Assembly: GCA_001513105.1 (NCBI GenBank)
Contig: LFSH01000097.1
Coordinates: forward strand, 1-42,544
Source of the DNA: Clostridiales bacterium DTU070
Lineage (GTDB): Bacteria > Bacillota > Clostridia > DSM-8532
DNA: 42,544 bases
Direction: 5' to 3'
The notes beneath the pieces were generated by a model. It did not search any database. It was given only the letters and a program-made list of their open reading frames with translations, and was not told the DNA's origin. A program made the position numbers and the translations under genes. Shown here piece by piece: positions 31,676 through 40,891 of this stretch. Position 1 is the stretch's first letter, and each line of letters starts with the position of its first letter.

Positions 31676-33769
31676 ATGTCTGAACTGGCGAAAATTTTCG
31701 GTTCACAGGTTTTTAACGATTCGGTAATGCGTGAAAAGCTGCCCACGGCTACATATAACGCATTAAAGAACATTATCGACAATAATCTGACGCTGGATCC
31801 CAACCTGGCGGAGGTTGTGGCAAGCGCGATGAAGGAATGGGCCATCGAGCGCGGTGCTACCCATTACTGCCACTGGTTTCAGCCCATGACCGGAATGACT
31901 GCAGAAAAACACGATTCATTCATTTCAACTTCCGAAGGGAAAATCATCATGGAGTTCTCAGGCAAGGAACTGATTAAGGGTGAATCGGACGCATCGTCAT
32001 TTCCGAACGGCGGGATCCGTGCAACTTTTGAAGCCCGCGGTTATACCGCGTGGGACTTTACTTCGCCTGCCTTTGTAAAGGATAAAACTCTGTACATACC
32101 TACTGCATTCTGCTCATACAGCGGTGAGGCACTGGACAAAAAGACCCCGCTCCTGAGGTCGATGGACGCCCTTAACAGGCATGGGCTTCGTGTACTGCGC
32201 GCCCTCGGCAACAAAACTGCAAAAAAGGTTATGGCATACGTAGGTGCCGAGCAGGAATATTTCCTGATCGACAGGGAACTGTTCATGAAAAGAAAGGATC
32301 TCCTGTTCACCGGACGCACCCTGTTCGGTGCACGGCCTCCGAAGGGGCAGGAAATGGGCGACCAGTACTATGCCTCAATAAAGACGAGGGTTTTGAACTT
32401 TATGCAGGATTTGGACATAGAGCTATGGAAACTCGGCATTCCTGCAAAAACGCGTCACAACGAAGCTGCGCCTGCACAGCATGAAATCGCCCCTATATAC
32501 AATATTGTCAATGTTGCATCCGATCAGAACCAGCTGATGATGGAAACAATGAAAAAGGTTGCTGCAAGGCATGGCCTGGCCTGCCTGCTGCACGAGAAAC
32601 CCTTTGCGGGCGTGAATGGATCGGGCAAGCATAACAACTGGTCCATCGGCACCGATGAAGGAGTAAACCTGTTGGATCCGGGACCCGAACCCCATAAGAA
32701 CACCCTGTTTCTTTTGATATTGGCATCCATTATCAAGGCTGTGGATGTATATGCGGACGTTATCAGGAGTTCGGTTGCAAATTCCGGCAACGATTACCGG
32801 CTTGGTGCTCACGAGGCTCCTCCTGCGATTGTTTCAATTTTCCTCGGCGATCAGTTGACCGATATAATAGAGCAGATTGAAAGAGAAGGAGAAGCGAGAA
32901 CATCAATCTGTTCCACGAAGTTGGAAATCGGCGCGTCAGCGCTTCCTGTGCTTGCAAGGGACATTACCGACAGGAACAGGACGTCTCCCTTTGCGTTCAC
33001 CGGCAATAAATTTGAGTTCAGAATGGTGGGCGCGTCTACATCAATAGCCGGCCCGAACTTCATTATAAATACCGCAGTTGCTGACATTCTTTCCGAAGTT
33101 GCGGACAGGCTTGAGGCAGCCGGTAATAAGGAAGAAGAGGCCAAGAAAATCACGGCTGAGTTTGTCAGGAATCATAAACGGATTATCTTCAACGGTGACA
33201 ATTATTCCGAGGAATGGAAAACGGAAGCCGAAAGAAGAGGCTTATCATGTATCGACAATTTCGTCGATGCGAAGAGAACCCTTCTTGACGGGAAAAACAT
33301 CAGGATGTTTGCAAGAATGGGTGTTTTGACGGAAAAAGAGAGCCTTTCCCGTTATGAAATCCTGATGGAGAATTACAATAAAACGATAAGGATAGAAGCA
33401 CTTACCGCCATCGAGATGGTGGAACGTGATATCCTTCCTGCGGTGCACAGGTATATAACCGAGATAGCAACATGCATCAACCAGGTCAGGGAAACGGGAG
33501 TCCATATCATTATTGAAACGCAGGAGAAGCTGTTGAAGGATATTTCAACTCTGGCTGTATCTGCAAATGAAAAGGTAAGGGAACTTAAGAAAGCGGTAAA
33601 CGAAGCCGCTGCAATTGAAGATGTGTCCTCCCAGGGAGTTGCATACAGGGACAAGGTTATTCCCGTTATGAAAAGTTTAAGGGAGGATATCGACAGCCTT
33701 GAAGCAATGGTTGATTCAAGGCACTGGCCGATACCGACTTACGTGGATATGCTTTTCGGGCTGGAATAG
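31676..33769 (+). CDS. glnN: Glutamine synthetase type III
   Basis: This enzyme joins ammonia to glutamate with ATP and is the main ammonia-assimilating enzyme in many anaerobes. The 697-residue length and the motifs ATHYCHWFQPMTG, FSGKELIKGESDASSFPNGG, AYVGAEQEYFLID and FAGVNGSGKHNNWS are those of GSIII, clearly different from the 440-residue GSI. Active-site acidic and nucleotide-binding regions (EQEYF, NEAAPAQHE) are intact, and the C-terminal helical region is complete. The ATG at 31676 follows AAGGGG by about ten bases. Its last 31 bases overlap the convergent AraC-type gene. Confidence 0.96.
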   Translation: MSELAKIFGSQVFNDSVMREKLPTATYNALKNIIDNNLTLDPNLAEVVASAMKEWAIERGATHYCHWFQPMTGMTAEKHDSFISTSEGKIIMEFSGKELIKGESDASSFPNGGIRATFEARGYTAWDFTSPAFVKDKTLYIPTAFCSYSGEALDKKTPLLRSMDALNRHGLRVLRALGNKTAKKVMAYVGAEQEYFLIDRELFMKRKDLLFTGRTLFGARPPKGQEMGDQYYASIKTRVLNFMQDLDIELWKLGIPAKTRHNEAAPAQHEIAPIYNIVNVASDQNQLMMETMKKVAARHGLACLLHEKPFAGVNGSGKHNNWSIGTDEGVNLLDPGPEPHKNTLFLLILASIIKAVDVYADVIRSSVANSGNDYRLGAHEAPPAIVSIFLGDQLTDIIEQIEREGEARTSICSTKLEIGASALPVLARDITDRNRTSPFAFTGNKFEFRMVGASTSIAGPNFIINTAVADILSEVADRLEAAGNKEEEAKKITAEFVRNHKRIIFNGDNYSEEWKTEAERRGLSCIDNFVDAKRTLLDGKNIRMFARMGVLTEKESLSRYEILMENYNKTIRIEALTAIEMVERDILPAVHRYITEIATCINQVRETGVHIIIETQEKLLKDISTLAVSANEKVRELKKAVNEAAAIEDVSSQGVAYRDKVIPVMKSLREDIDSLEAMVDSRHWPIPTYVDMLFGLE

Positions 33770-34593
33770 GAATTCAGGTTCTGCCTGAACAGGTTTGGTG
33801 AAATTCCCTTAATTTTTTTAAACATCTTTGAGAAAAGAAGCGGGTCCTCATAACCCACCGAGCGTGCAATATCGCCTATGGTAAGGTCGGAATTCCGCAT
33901 TAAATCCACAGCACGCTCGATCCTGAAACTAATAAGGAACTCCTGCGGTGACATTTTCATTACCTTTTTGAATATTGAATAAAGATAGCTTCTGTCCAGC
34001 CCGATGATGGAGGCTATTTCACCTATGGATATTTTCCCGGAGTAATTTTTTGATATAAATTCAATTACTCTTTTAACATATTTCTCCTGGCTGAAATACC
34101 TTGTTTCATAGGGTGAATCCTTCCGATTGTTCTTTATCAGCAGCGAAAGGAATATGTATAGATGCCCTAAAAGCATAAGCTCGGAAGAGGTGTTCAGCCT
34201 TGCCTCGGATATCATGTTTCCAAGGCAGTCCCTAAGTTTATTGTCGGTTTTATAGGTGAAAAAAGGGGATTCACGGTATACTCCTGCCTTGTTTAGAAAG
34301 GACTCTGCCTTAAGCCCCTGGAAACCCACCCAGGAATATGTCCACGGATTCTCCGGATCTGCGGCATATGTGACAAGGCAGTTCGGGAATACAACGAAAC
34401 CGTCGCCCTCTGACAGTTTCTTTTTGGTTTTGCCGTCCGAAAATATTCCTGTGCCGCTTAATATGTAGTGGACGATAAAATGGTCACGTACCCCGGGCCC
34501 CCAGGCATATCCGGGCTTGCATTCCTCTATGCCGCACCTGTACACGTTCAGATCGGTTTGATCCGACTGGTTGAAATAGTATTTTTCTAACAT
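33739..34593 (-). CDS. AraC-family transcriptional regulator
   Basis: A 284-residue regulator with an N-terminal cupin-like sugar-sensing domain (about 15-105; VHYILSGTGIFSD, VVFPNCLVTYAADP, WVGFQG) and a C-terminal pair of helix-turn-helix motifs (about 180-277; IGEIASIIGLDRSYLYSIFK and IGDIARSVGYEDPLLFSKMFK). This layout resembles MsmR/RafR-type sugar activators. It is divergent from galT with 168 bases between them, so it is the likely regulator of the galT-galK-galE operon; the inducer could be galactose or a galactoside. A weak GGAG site lies before the ATG at 34593. Its 3' end overlaps glnN by 31 bases on the opposite strand. Confidence 0.88.
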   Translation of the reverse strand: MLEKYYFNQSDQTDLNVYRCGIEECKPGYAWGPGVRDHFIVHYILSGTGIFSDGKTKKKLSEGDGFVVFPNCLVTYAADPENPWTYSWVGFQGLKAESFLNKAGVYRESPFFTYKTDNKLRDCLGNMISEARLNTSSELMLLGHLYIFLSLLIKNNRKDSPYETRYFSQEKYVKRVIEFISKNYSGKISIGEIASIIGLDRSYLYSIFKKVMKMSPQEFLISFRIERAVDLMRNSDLTIGDIARSVGYEDPLLFSKMFKKIKGISPNLFRQNLNSYSSPKSIST

Positions 34594-34761
34594 ATCTCCT
34601 CATACAACAAAAAGACATATTACAAAAACATTGTACCATTTACATTTACCTGCCGCAATAATACAATAAGGATAAAGATAATAACATATTTACAGGTTTT
34701 ATCATACATATCGAAGCAATACTGCGTATAAATTTCATCAAAAAACGAAGGGAGAATAGTT

Positions 34762-35733
34762 ATGGCTGAATTACGCTGGCATCCGTTTATAAAGGACTGG
34801 GTAATGATAGCGTCACACAGGCAGAACAGGCCGCAGATGCCGAAAGACTGGTGTCCGTTTTGTCCGGGCTCGGGGAAGGTTCCCGACAACTATGACGTGC
34901 TGAAATACGACAACGATTTTCCCGCTTTAATGCAAAACCCTCCCGAACCGGACCCGGTAGGCAATGACTTTTTCAGGGTTGAAAAAGCCTACGGGAAGTG
35001 CGAGGTTATTCTGTATTCTCCTGAACATACCGTTACACTGCCCGAACTTTCCTATGATCACATGGAAAAACTGGTAGAGCTCTGGACACAGCGGTTTGTC
35101 GAGCTTTCAAAGGACGAAAACATAAAATATGTTTTCATTTTTGAGAACCGCGGCGAGGTAGTTGGCGTTACGATGCCGCATCCGCATGGCCAGATATATG
35201 GCTATCCCTTTATTCCGAAGAAAATAGAACTGGAGCTGGAAGCGTCAAGGGAGCATTTCGAAAAGCATCACGAATGCCTGATGTGCAGGTTTCTGAAAGA
35301 GGAACAGAAATTTGGCAAAAGGGTAATTTTTGAAAACGAGGACTTTTCGGTTGCATTGCCCTTTTTCGTTGAGTATCCTTATGGCGTGTATATTATATCC
35401 AAGAGCCATAAACAGAATCTTGCGCAGATGAATGCACGGGAAAAGCAAAATCTTGCGAAAACCGTCCGCGATACCGTGGGAATGCTGGATTCATTGTTTG
35501 ACATGCCGTTCCCGTATATGATGTGCATGCATCAGAATCCTGTGAACAGCGAAAATACCGAGGATTATTATCATTTCCACATCGAGTTTTTCCCGCCGAT
35601 GCGCTCAAAGGAGAAACAGAAGTTTAATGCGTCGAGCGAGACAGGCGTATGGGCGCATTGCAACCCTACGGCGCCTGAGGAGAAAGCTGAGGAGCTAAAG
35701 GCAGCATATCGCAGGTTTATGGATAAAAAGTGA
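34762..35733 (+). CDS. galT: Galactose-1-phosphate uridylyltransferase
   Basis: GalT swaps UMP between UDP-glucose and galactose-1-phosphate in the Leloir pathway. The active-site motif HPHGQIYGYP is intact, its second His being the uridylylated one. Zinc-binding cysteines are seen in WCPFCPG and a further C...C pair in HECLMCRF. The C-terminal YYHFHIEFFPP is present. At 323 residues it is of the class I type. GAAGGGAG lies eight bases before the ATG. It is first in galT-galK-galE, with galK starting 25 bases after its stop. Confidence 0.95.
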   Translation: MAELRWHPFIKDWVMIASHRQNRPQMPKDWCPFCPGSGKVPDNYDVLKYDNDFPALMQNPPEPDPVGNDFFRVEKAYGKCEVILYSPEHTVTLPELSYDHMEKLVELWTQRFVELSKDENIKYVFIFENRGEVVGVTMPHPHGQIYGYPFIPKKIELELEASREHFEKHHECLMCRFLKEEQKFGKRVIFENEDFSVALPFFVEYPYGVYIISKSHKQNLAQMNAREKQNLAKTVRDTVGMLDSLFDMPFPYMMCMHQNPVNSENTEDYYHFHIEFFPPMRSKEKQKFNASSETGVWAHCNPTAPEEKAEELKAAYRRFMDKK

Positions 35734-35758
35734 TTTGAAAAATAAAGGGGTGCAGGTT

Positions 35759-36943
35759 ATGTTTAAGTCATTGATTGAAGAATTTATCGGTTATTTCGGC
35801 GGCAGCAGCGAGGGCATAAGGGTTTTCAAGGCTCCGGGCAGGGTGAATCTCATAGGTGAACACACCGATTATATCGGGGGTTTTGTTTTCCCGGCAGCTT
35901 TGACAATGTGCACAACTGTACTCGCAAGACCAAGAAACGACAGGAAGATCAACCTTATTGCAACAGACCTGAAACAGATGGTGAATGCAGACCTGGACAA
36001 CCTGGACATGTACAGGAACCTGAAATGGGGGAACTACCAGCTTGGCGTTGCCGATGAACTCCAGAAAGCCGGATATCCCCTTTGCGGCTGCGATTTGCTG
36101 TACGAGGACAAGGTTCCGCTCGGAAGCGGGCTGTCATCCTCGGCGGCTATTGAAATTGCAACGGCCCTGGCCCTGGTCAGCCTGGGATATGCGGCAAACG
36201 GCATAAACAGGAAAATAAACATGACAGAGCTGGCATTGATATCGCAGAAAGCAGAGCATAACTATGTAGGGGTCAAGTGCGGGATCATGGATCAGTTCGC
36301 GTCTGCAATGGGAAAGAAAGACATGGCCATTTTCCTGGACTGCAGGGATCTGACCTATGAACTGGTTCCGCTGAAACTGAATGATTACAGGCTTGTTATC
36401 GGTTTTACAAATAAAAAGAGAAGTCTTGGCGAAGGAAAGTACAACGAGAGAAGAAAAGAATGTGAGGAAGGTCTCGCCATGCTTCAGAAGGCCATGCCCG
36501 GGATAGAATATCTCAGGGACGTATCGGTACAGGACTTTTTGAAATATGAAAACCTGCTTGTTGACGACGTAATCAGAAAACGCGTAAAACACGTTGTATA
36601 CGAAAACGAAAGGGTCCTGGAATCGGTAAAGGCCCTGAAGAACAATGACCTACGCACCTTCGGCGAACTGATGAACCAGTCCCATGATTCCCTGAGGGAT
36701 TTATATGAAGTAACGGGCAAAGAGCTCGACACATTGGTAAACGCGGCAAGAAAAGCAGACGGGGTTTTGGGCTCAAGAATGACGGGGGCAGGCTTTGGCG
36801 GCAGCACTGTAAGCCTTGTCCATAAAGACAGCATAGATGACTTCATAAAACAGGTGGGCAGCGAGTATGAAAAGGAAATAGGATACAGCGCTGATTTTTA
36901 TGTATCAGAAATCGGAGACGGAGGACGGGAGGAGGAAATATAA
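35759..36943 (+). CDS. galK: Galactokinase
   Basis: GalK phosphorylates galactose at C1 with ATP. The galactokinase signature [15 protein letters not shown] is at about residues 26-40, the GHMP ATP loop [13 protein letters not shown] in the middle, and [14 protein letters not shown] near the end. The ATG at 35759 has AAGGGGTG six bases upstream; the TTG at 35735 that extends the frame lacks a site. This gives 394 residues, the normal length. It is separated from galE by a single base. Confidence 0.96.
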   Translation: MFKSLIEEFIGYFGGSSEGIRVFKAPGRVNLIGEHTDYIGGFVFPAALTMCTTVLARPRNDRKINLIATDLKQMVNADLDNLDMYRNLKWGNYQLGVADELQKAGYPLCGCDLLYEDKVPLGSGLSSSAAIEIATALALVSLGYAANGINRKINMTELALISQKAEHNYVGVKCGIMDQFASAMGKKDMAIFLDCRDLTYELVPLKLNDYRLVIGFTNKKRSLGEGKYNERRKECEEGLAMLQKAMPGIEYLRDVSVQDFLKYENLLVDDVIRKRVKHVVYENERVLESVKALKNNDLRTFGELMNQSHDSLRDLYEVTGKELDTLVNAARKADGVLGSRMTGAGFGGSTVSLVHKDSIDDFIKQVGSEYEKEIGYSADFYVSEIGDGGREEEI

Positions 36944-36944
36944 C

Positions 36945-37931
36945 ATGGCAATATTAGTACCCGGTGGCGCAGGTTATATAGGAAGCCATACCGTTGTTGA
37001 ACTCCTTGAAGCCGGCGAAGATGTTGTTGTGATTGACAACCTCGTTAAAGGCCATAGGGATGCCGTACTGGGCGGCAAATTTTACGAGGGTGATTTAAGG
37101 GATGCAGAATTCCTGGACAAGGTATTTTCGGAAAATGACATTGAGGCCGTGATAGATTTCGCAGCTTTTTCCCTTGTTGGTGAAAGTGTTAATGAGCCTC
37201 TTGCTTATTATAACAATAACGTGGCTGCAACCATTGTGCTGCTTGAAAAAATGAAACAGTACCGTGTCCCGTATATTGTCTTTTCATCAACGGCGGCTGC
37301 GTACGGAGAACCCGAGAATATCCCGATTGTCGAAACCGACAGGACGGAGCCGACAAACCCGTACGGCGAAACCAAGCTGGCCATTGAAAAAATGCTTAAA
37401 TGGTGTGATAAGGCCTACGGAATCAGGTATACGTGCCTTAGGTATTTCAATGCCGCGGGTGCGCATGAAAGCGGTGACATCGGCGAGGATCATACACCCG
37501 AAACGCACCTGATACCTATTGTTCTTCAGGCTGCGCTTGGACAGCGGGAGGTAGTCCGGGTTTTCGGAGATGACTATGATACCCCCGATGGTACATGCAT
37601 AAGGGACTATATCCATGTAACCGATTTGGCGGATGCGCATATCCTTGCGCTGAAACGGCTGAGAAACGGCGGAGAAAGTACAATATACAACCTTGGAAAC
37701 GGAACGGGTTTTTCGGTAAGGGAGGTTATAGAAGCCGCAAGAAGGGTTACAGGAAGGCAAATCCGTGAGGAAACAGCGGACAGGCGGCCGGGTGACCCTG
37801 CAGTCCTCGTGGCTTCATCTGAAAAGATAAAAAAGGAACTCAAGTGGACACCGAGATTCAATAACCTTGAAACAATTATAGGTTCGGCATGGAAATGGCA
37901 TTCCACTCATCCGTACGGTTACAAAAAATAG
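36945..37931 (+). CDS. galE: UDP-glucose 4-epimerase
   Basis: GalE interconverts UDP-galactose and UDP-glucose with bound NAD, closing the Leloir cycle. The Rossmann motif is GGAGYIGS at about 7-14, preceded by Pro where most relatives have Thr or Cys. The catalytic Ser/Tyr/Lys set is seen in FSSTAAAYG and NPYGETK. The ATG at 36945 is chosen because it opens [15 protein letters not shown] and follows a GGAGGAGG site; the frame extends into galK to 36900. Length is 328. It ends the gal operon, with rpmE next under its own promoter. Confidence 0.96.
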   Translation: MAILVPGGAGYIGSHTVVELLEAGEDVVVIDNLVKGHRDAVLGGKFYEGDLRDAEFLDKVFSENDIEAVIDFAAFSLVGESVNEPLAYYNNNVAATIVLLEKMKQYRVPYIVFSSTAAAYGEPENIPIVETDRTEPTNPYGETKLAIEKMLKWCDKAYGIRYTCLRYFNAAGAHESGDIGEDHTPETHLIPIVLQAALGQREVVRVFGDDYDTPDGTCIRDYIHVTDLADAHILALKRLRNGGESTIYNLGNGTGFSVREVIEAARRVTGRQIREETADRRPGDPAVLVASSEKIKKELKWTPRFNNLETIIGSAWKWHSTHPYGYKK

Positions 37932-37938
37932 TTTTTGC

Positions 37939-37967
37939 TTGATATGCCAAAAACGTTATGTTATAAT
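37939..37967 (+). promoter_or_regulatory. Promoter for rpmE
   Basis: TTGATA (37939-37944), a 17-base spacer and TATAAT (37962-37967). The leader is about 70 bases. Confidence 0.65.
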
Positions 37968-38042
37968 AACAGTCGGCACTTTTTCAAAGAGCATGTTCGT
38001 GCATGTAGAATAGATAATTAGCTGCTAAGAGAGGTGATAAGC

Positions 38043-38243
38043 ATGAAAGAAGGTATCCATCCTAATTACGGAAAAGCGGTTGTAAGATGCGCCTGCGGCA
38101 ATACCTTTGAAACAGGCTCAACAAAGAAGGAGCTTCGCGTGGAAATCTGTTCACAATGCCATCCGTTTTTTACAGGCAAGCAGAAATTTGTTGATACAGG
38201 CGGCCGTGTTGACAGATTCAAGAAGAAATACGGATTGGAATAA
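38043..38243 (+). CDS. rpmE: 50S ribosomal protein L31, zinc-binding type
   Basis: L31 sits in the bridge between ribosomal subunits. The 66-residue protein opens [12 protein letters not shown] and holds a zinc site from Cys16 and Cys18 (CAC) and Cys36 and Cys39 (CSQC), so it is the C+ form used when zinc is plentiful. The ending [20 protein letters not shown] is the family signature. The ATG at 38043 follows AGAGGTGAT; the GTG at 38034 lies in that site. Confidence 0.97.
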   Translation: MKEGIHPNYGKAVVRCACGNTFETGSTKKELRVEICSQCHPFFTGKQKFVDTGGRVDRFKKKYGLE

Positions 38244-38264
38244 TTCCAGTATTTCAAATAGTCA

Positions 38265-38284
38265 AACCCAGTTTACGCTGGGTT
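38265..38284 (+). terminator. Hairpin after rpmE
   Basis: A 7-bp stem (38265-38271 with 38278-38284) is followed by a weak T-rich run. It probably acts together with the stronger hairpin at 38303. Confidence 0.55.
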
Positions 38285-38302
38285 GTTTCCTATAAAATCA
38301 AT

Positions 38303-38328
38303 ACCGGGTGTATCCCGGTTTTTCTTTT
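38303..38328 (+). terminator. Strong intrinsic terminator
   Basis: ACCGGG pairs with CCCGGT (38303-38308 with 38314-38319) and is followed at once by TTTTTCTTTT. It closes the rpmE transcript. Confidence 0.85.
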
Positions 38329-38439
38329 GCACATATATTATACCAGTATGCTATAATTATTCTGTATTTTTAAGTTGCTGAATGATTACTTGGGTTATGA
38401 ATGATACTATCAATGAAAATTTCACAAAGGGTGTTGCAT

Positions 38440-39336
38440 GTGAAGCTGTCGCTTAACAAAATCACATCATTGCTTCAGATTTTTCTTGGTGCAATGATTC
38501 TTGCCTTGTCGATGAATATTTTTCTCATCCCCTGGAAACTTGCGCCGGGTGGAGTTTCAGGGATCGCAACCGTTATTTTTCATGTGTCCGGCGAGAGAAT
38601 CCCTGTCGGTATTACCATGCTCGCAATGAATATTCCATTGTTTCTGGCCGGCATGAAAATAAAGGGCAGGAATTTTATTATAAAATCAATAATAGGCGCT
38701 GCATTCCTGTCGGTAATAATCGACATTACCGAGCCTCTGATATCCCGGTTCCTGGAACTTGTATCATCAGCACCTGGCCATAATTCCGCGGACACGCTGT
38801 TGTTTGCGCTGGCAGGAGGCTTTACTTCAGGTATCGGGCTTGGCTTTGTTTTTAAGGAAGAGGCTACGACAGGCGGTACCGACATGGCCGCGTCTTTGCT
38901 GAACAAGGTTTTTCCGTGGATTCCTGTGGGAACATTGCTGATAATCCTTGACGGACTGGTTATCCTCATGGCAACTATTGTTTTCAACAGCTTCAGGCTG
39001 GGGCTGTATTCTGTTGTTGCGCTTTTCGTGTCTGCGCGCACCCTTGACAGGTTTCTTGAGGGTATTAATTTTGCAAAGTCGCTCATGATCATCTCAAGGG
39101 AATCCGAGAAGATTGCAAAGGCCTTGATGGAGAATATCGACAGGGGTGTTACCGGGTTGTACGGAAAAGGCATGTATACCGACAACCAATACATGATATT
39201 GCTGTGCGTGGTAAAGAAAGAGGAGATTCACAGGGTCAAAAACGAAGTCAAAAAGATAGATCCAAATGCTTTTGTACTGCTTACCGACGTCCGCGAAGTC
39301 CTTGGCGAGGGTTTTACTTCTCATCTCAAAGGTTAA
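38440..39336 (+). CDS. YitT-family membrane protein with DUF2179 domain
   Basis: YitT proteins have five or six membrane helices and a C-terminal cytosolic DUF2179 domain; their substrate is not known, though transport is suspected. The hallmark opening NIFLIPWKLAPGGVSGIAT, the GLGFVFKEEATTGGTDMAAS loop, and the C-terminal RGVTGLYGKGMYTDNQYMIL are all present. AAAGGGTG fits a GTG start at 38440 (298 residues), which gives a start MKLSLNKITSLLQ; an ATG at 38401 in the same frame lacks a ribosome site. It lies alone between two gaps. Confidence 0.88.
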   Translation: MKLSLNKITSLLQIFLGAMILALSMNIFLIPWKLAPGGVSGIATVIFHVSGERIPVGITMLAMNIPLFLAGMKIKGRNFIIKSIIGAAFLSVIIDITEPLISRFLELVSSAPGHNSADTLLFALAGGFTSGIGLGFVFKEEATTGGTDMAASLLNKVFPWIPVGTLLIILDGLVILMATIVFNSFRLGLYSVVALFVSARTLDRFLEGINFAKSLMIISRESEKIAKALMENIDRGVTGLYGKGMYTDNQYMILLCVVKKEEIHRVKNEVKKIDPNAFVLLTDVREVLGEGFTSHLKG

Positions 39337-39463
39337 TTGGAATGTAAAAGACTGAGCTAAACAAAATACAGCAGAACGGATGCAATTCTTTGGAAAATCC
39401 GCCCTGACAGAAAAATGAGCACATCTGCCATTGATTCAAAATAGGTAAATTTAAAATAATATG

Positions 39464-39523
39464 GTATAATCATGAAGAGTAATTTCCGGAAGGAATGAAT
39501 GCTTTACTTTTCATGATTATACG
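39464..39523. repeat. 60-base hairpin with 19-bp near-perfect arms
   Basis: The left arm 39464-39482 pairs with 39505-39523 with one G-T position, around a 22-base loop. The left arm contains TATAAT. A GGAGGG ribosome-like site begins one base after the right arm. It lies just upstream of the aconitase-like fragment. It could be a regulatory hairpin or the inverted ends of a decayed small element. Confidence 0.65.
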
Positions 39524-39536
39524 GAGGGATTTTAGG

Positions 39537-39734
39537 GCCTGAACTTTGAAGCGGGGGATATGATTTTCATTTCCGGTATCAGGAGCAAAATCAGAAACGG
39601 TGATGAAGTTATTAATGCAAAGTTGATCCGGGAAGGCAAAACCAAGGAGCTGAAACTTTTCTTAAAGAATCTTACGGCTGAGGAAAGAAGCATTATCCTG
39701 AAAGGCTGCTTAATCAATTATTACAAAGGGTAGC
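39537..39734 (+). pseudogene. C-terminal fragment of an aconitase/isopropylmalate-dehydratase-type protein
   Basis: After an in-frame TAG at 39534 the frame is open to a TAG at 39732. It reads FEAGDMIFISGI..., a charged stretch, then LTAEERSIILKGCLINYY at the end. This resembles the end of the swivel domain of aconitase-type hydratases, where a GDxxxIPGIR segment is followed by LTxxExxIILAGGLLNY. The longest ATG frame inside is 57 codons (39561-39734). No catalytic domain is present upstream. GGAGGG at 39524 is not well placed for any start except a CTG at 39540. Most likely a remnant; a small expressed domain is possible. The gap 39337-39463 upstream and 39735-39871 downstream show no gene; a GC-rich imperfect stem with a T6 run at about 39743-39790 may be its terminator. 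Confidence 0.5.
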
Positions 39735-39871
39735 CGGTTTGCCCGTCCCCTGTGAGCCCAGACAAGGCAGTCGGGAATCAGGTTTTTTAACCGCGTTATG
39801 ATTTATATGCACAGGCCCAGGGTATATAAAAACAGGAAGCTAAAGAACACAGATTGCATAATTAAAAAAAC

Positions 39872-39900
39872 TTTACGTACTTTTATTTTTAGGTTATACT
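39872..39900 (+). promoter_or_regulatory. Candidate promoter for the split transketolase
   Basis: TTTACG (39872-39877), a 17-base spacer and TATACT (39895-39900). The leader would be about 85 bases. Confidence 0.5.
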
Positions 39901-39991
39901 TTTATTGGCTTATATGCTCTGAGGAATATAAACCCATTACTCTGTTGACTGCAGTTAAATGCAACAAATTCAGATAGAAAGGATTGTGTTT

Positions 39992-40843
39992 ATGGATCAG
40001 AAGGAAATTTTGTCTTTGAAAAGAACAGCCACGAACATCCGTAAAGGTATTCTGAAGGCGACCTGTGCCGCCGGAAGCGGCCATCCGGGAGGATCTTTAT
40101 CCATTACTGATATCATGACCTATTTGTACTTTAAAGAAATGAACATTGATCCGAAAGATCCCCATAACCCCGACAGGGATCGGTTTATCATGTCAAAGGG
40201 GCACTGTGCTCCGGTTCTTTATTCGACTCTTGCAGAAAGGGGTTTCTTCCCGAAAGAAGATTTAACAACGCTCAGAAAAACAAGCAGCTATCTTGAAGGC
40301 CATCCGAACCTGAAAAGCACACCGGGTGTGGATATGTCTACAGGTTCCCTCGCACAGGGACTGTCCACTGCCATTGGAATGGCGCTGGCCGGGAAACTGG
40401 ACAATAAGAATTATCGTGTGTTTGTCGGAATGGGCGACGGCGAACTTGAAGAAGGCCTTGTATGGGAAGCTGCGATGGCGGCTGCACACTATAAACTGGA
40501 TAACCTGATTTGTTTTGTAGACTATAACGGGCTTCAGATTGACGGTAAAATTACCGATGTTATGAATCCTGAGCCTATTGCAGATAAATTCGTGGCTTTC
40601 GGCTGGTATGTCCAGTCAATAGATGCCCATGATTTCGAGCAGATCGAGCAGGCGATTGAAAATGCGAAAAAGCAAAAAGGAAAACCGAACATGATCGTTG
40701 CCCACTCCATAAAGGGAAAAGGCGTGTCATTCATGGAAAACCAGGCAGGTTGGCACGGTGTGGCTCCAAAACCCGAGGAATGTGAAAAGGGTTTGGCAGA
40801 ACTGGACGCATATCTTGCATCGCTGGATATGGAAGGGCAGTAA
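39992..40843 (+). CDS. Transketolase, N-terminal (thiamine diphosphate binding) subunit
   Basis: Half of a split transketolase, which moves two-carbon units between sugar phosphates in the non-oxidative pentose phosphate pathway. The 283-residue chain has AAGSGHPGGSLS, MSKGHCAPVLY, and the thiamine diphosphate/magnesium motif GMGDGELEEGLVWEA through FVDYNGLQIDG. The ATG at 39992 follows AAAGGA; the ATG at 39959 lacks a site. The partner half begins 48 bases downstream. Split transketolases are usual in Clostridia and archaea. DXP synthase is excluded because that enzyme is a single chain with a different N-terminus. Confidence 0.95.
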   Translation: MDQKEILSLKRTATNIRKGILKATCAAGSGHPGGSLSITDIMTYLYFKEMNIDPKDPHNPDRDRFIMSKGHCAPVLYSTLAERGFFPKEDLTTLRKTSSYLEGHPNLKSTPGVDMSTGSLAQGLSTAIGMALAGKLDNKNYRVFVGMGDGELEEGLVWEAAMAAAHYKLDNLICFVDYNGLQIDGKITDVMNPEPIADKFVAFGWYVQSIDAHDFEQIEQAIENAKKQKGKPNMIVAHSIKGKGVSFMENQAGWHGVAPKPEECEKGLAELDAYLASLDMEGQ

Positions 40844-40891
40844 GCACGGTAATACAGGTGAGATTAAAGAAAACGGAGGGTGAACAGTAAT

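Noticed and set aside
32423-33505. Minus-strand open frames of 86-129 codons inside glnN
   Set aside because: They are frame shadows of a well-supported glutamine synthetase III gene.
39464-39470. TATAAT in the left hairpin arm as a promoter for the aconitase-like fragment
   Set aside because: No -35 hexamer lies at a workable distance upstream.
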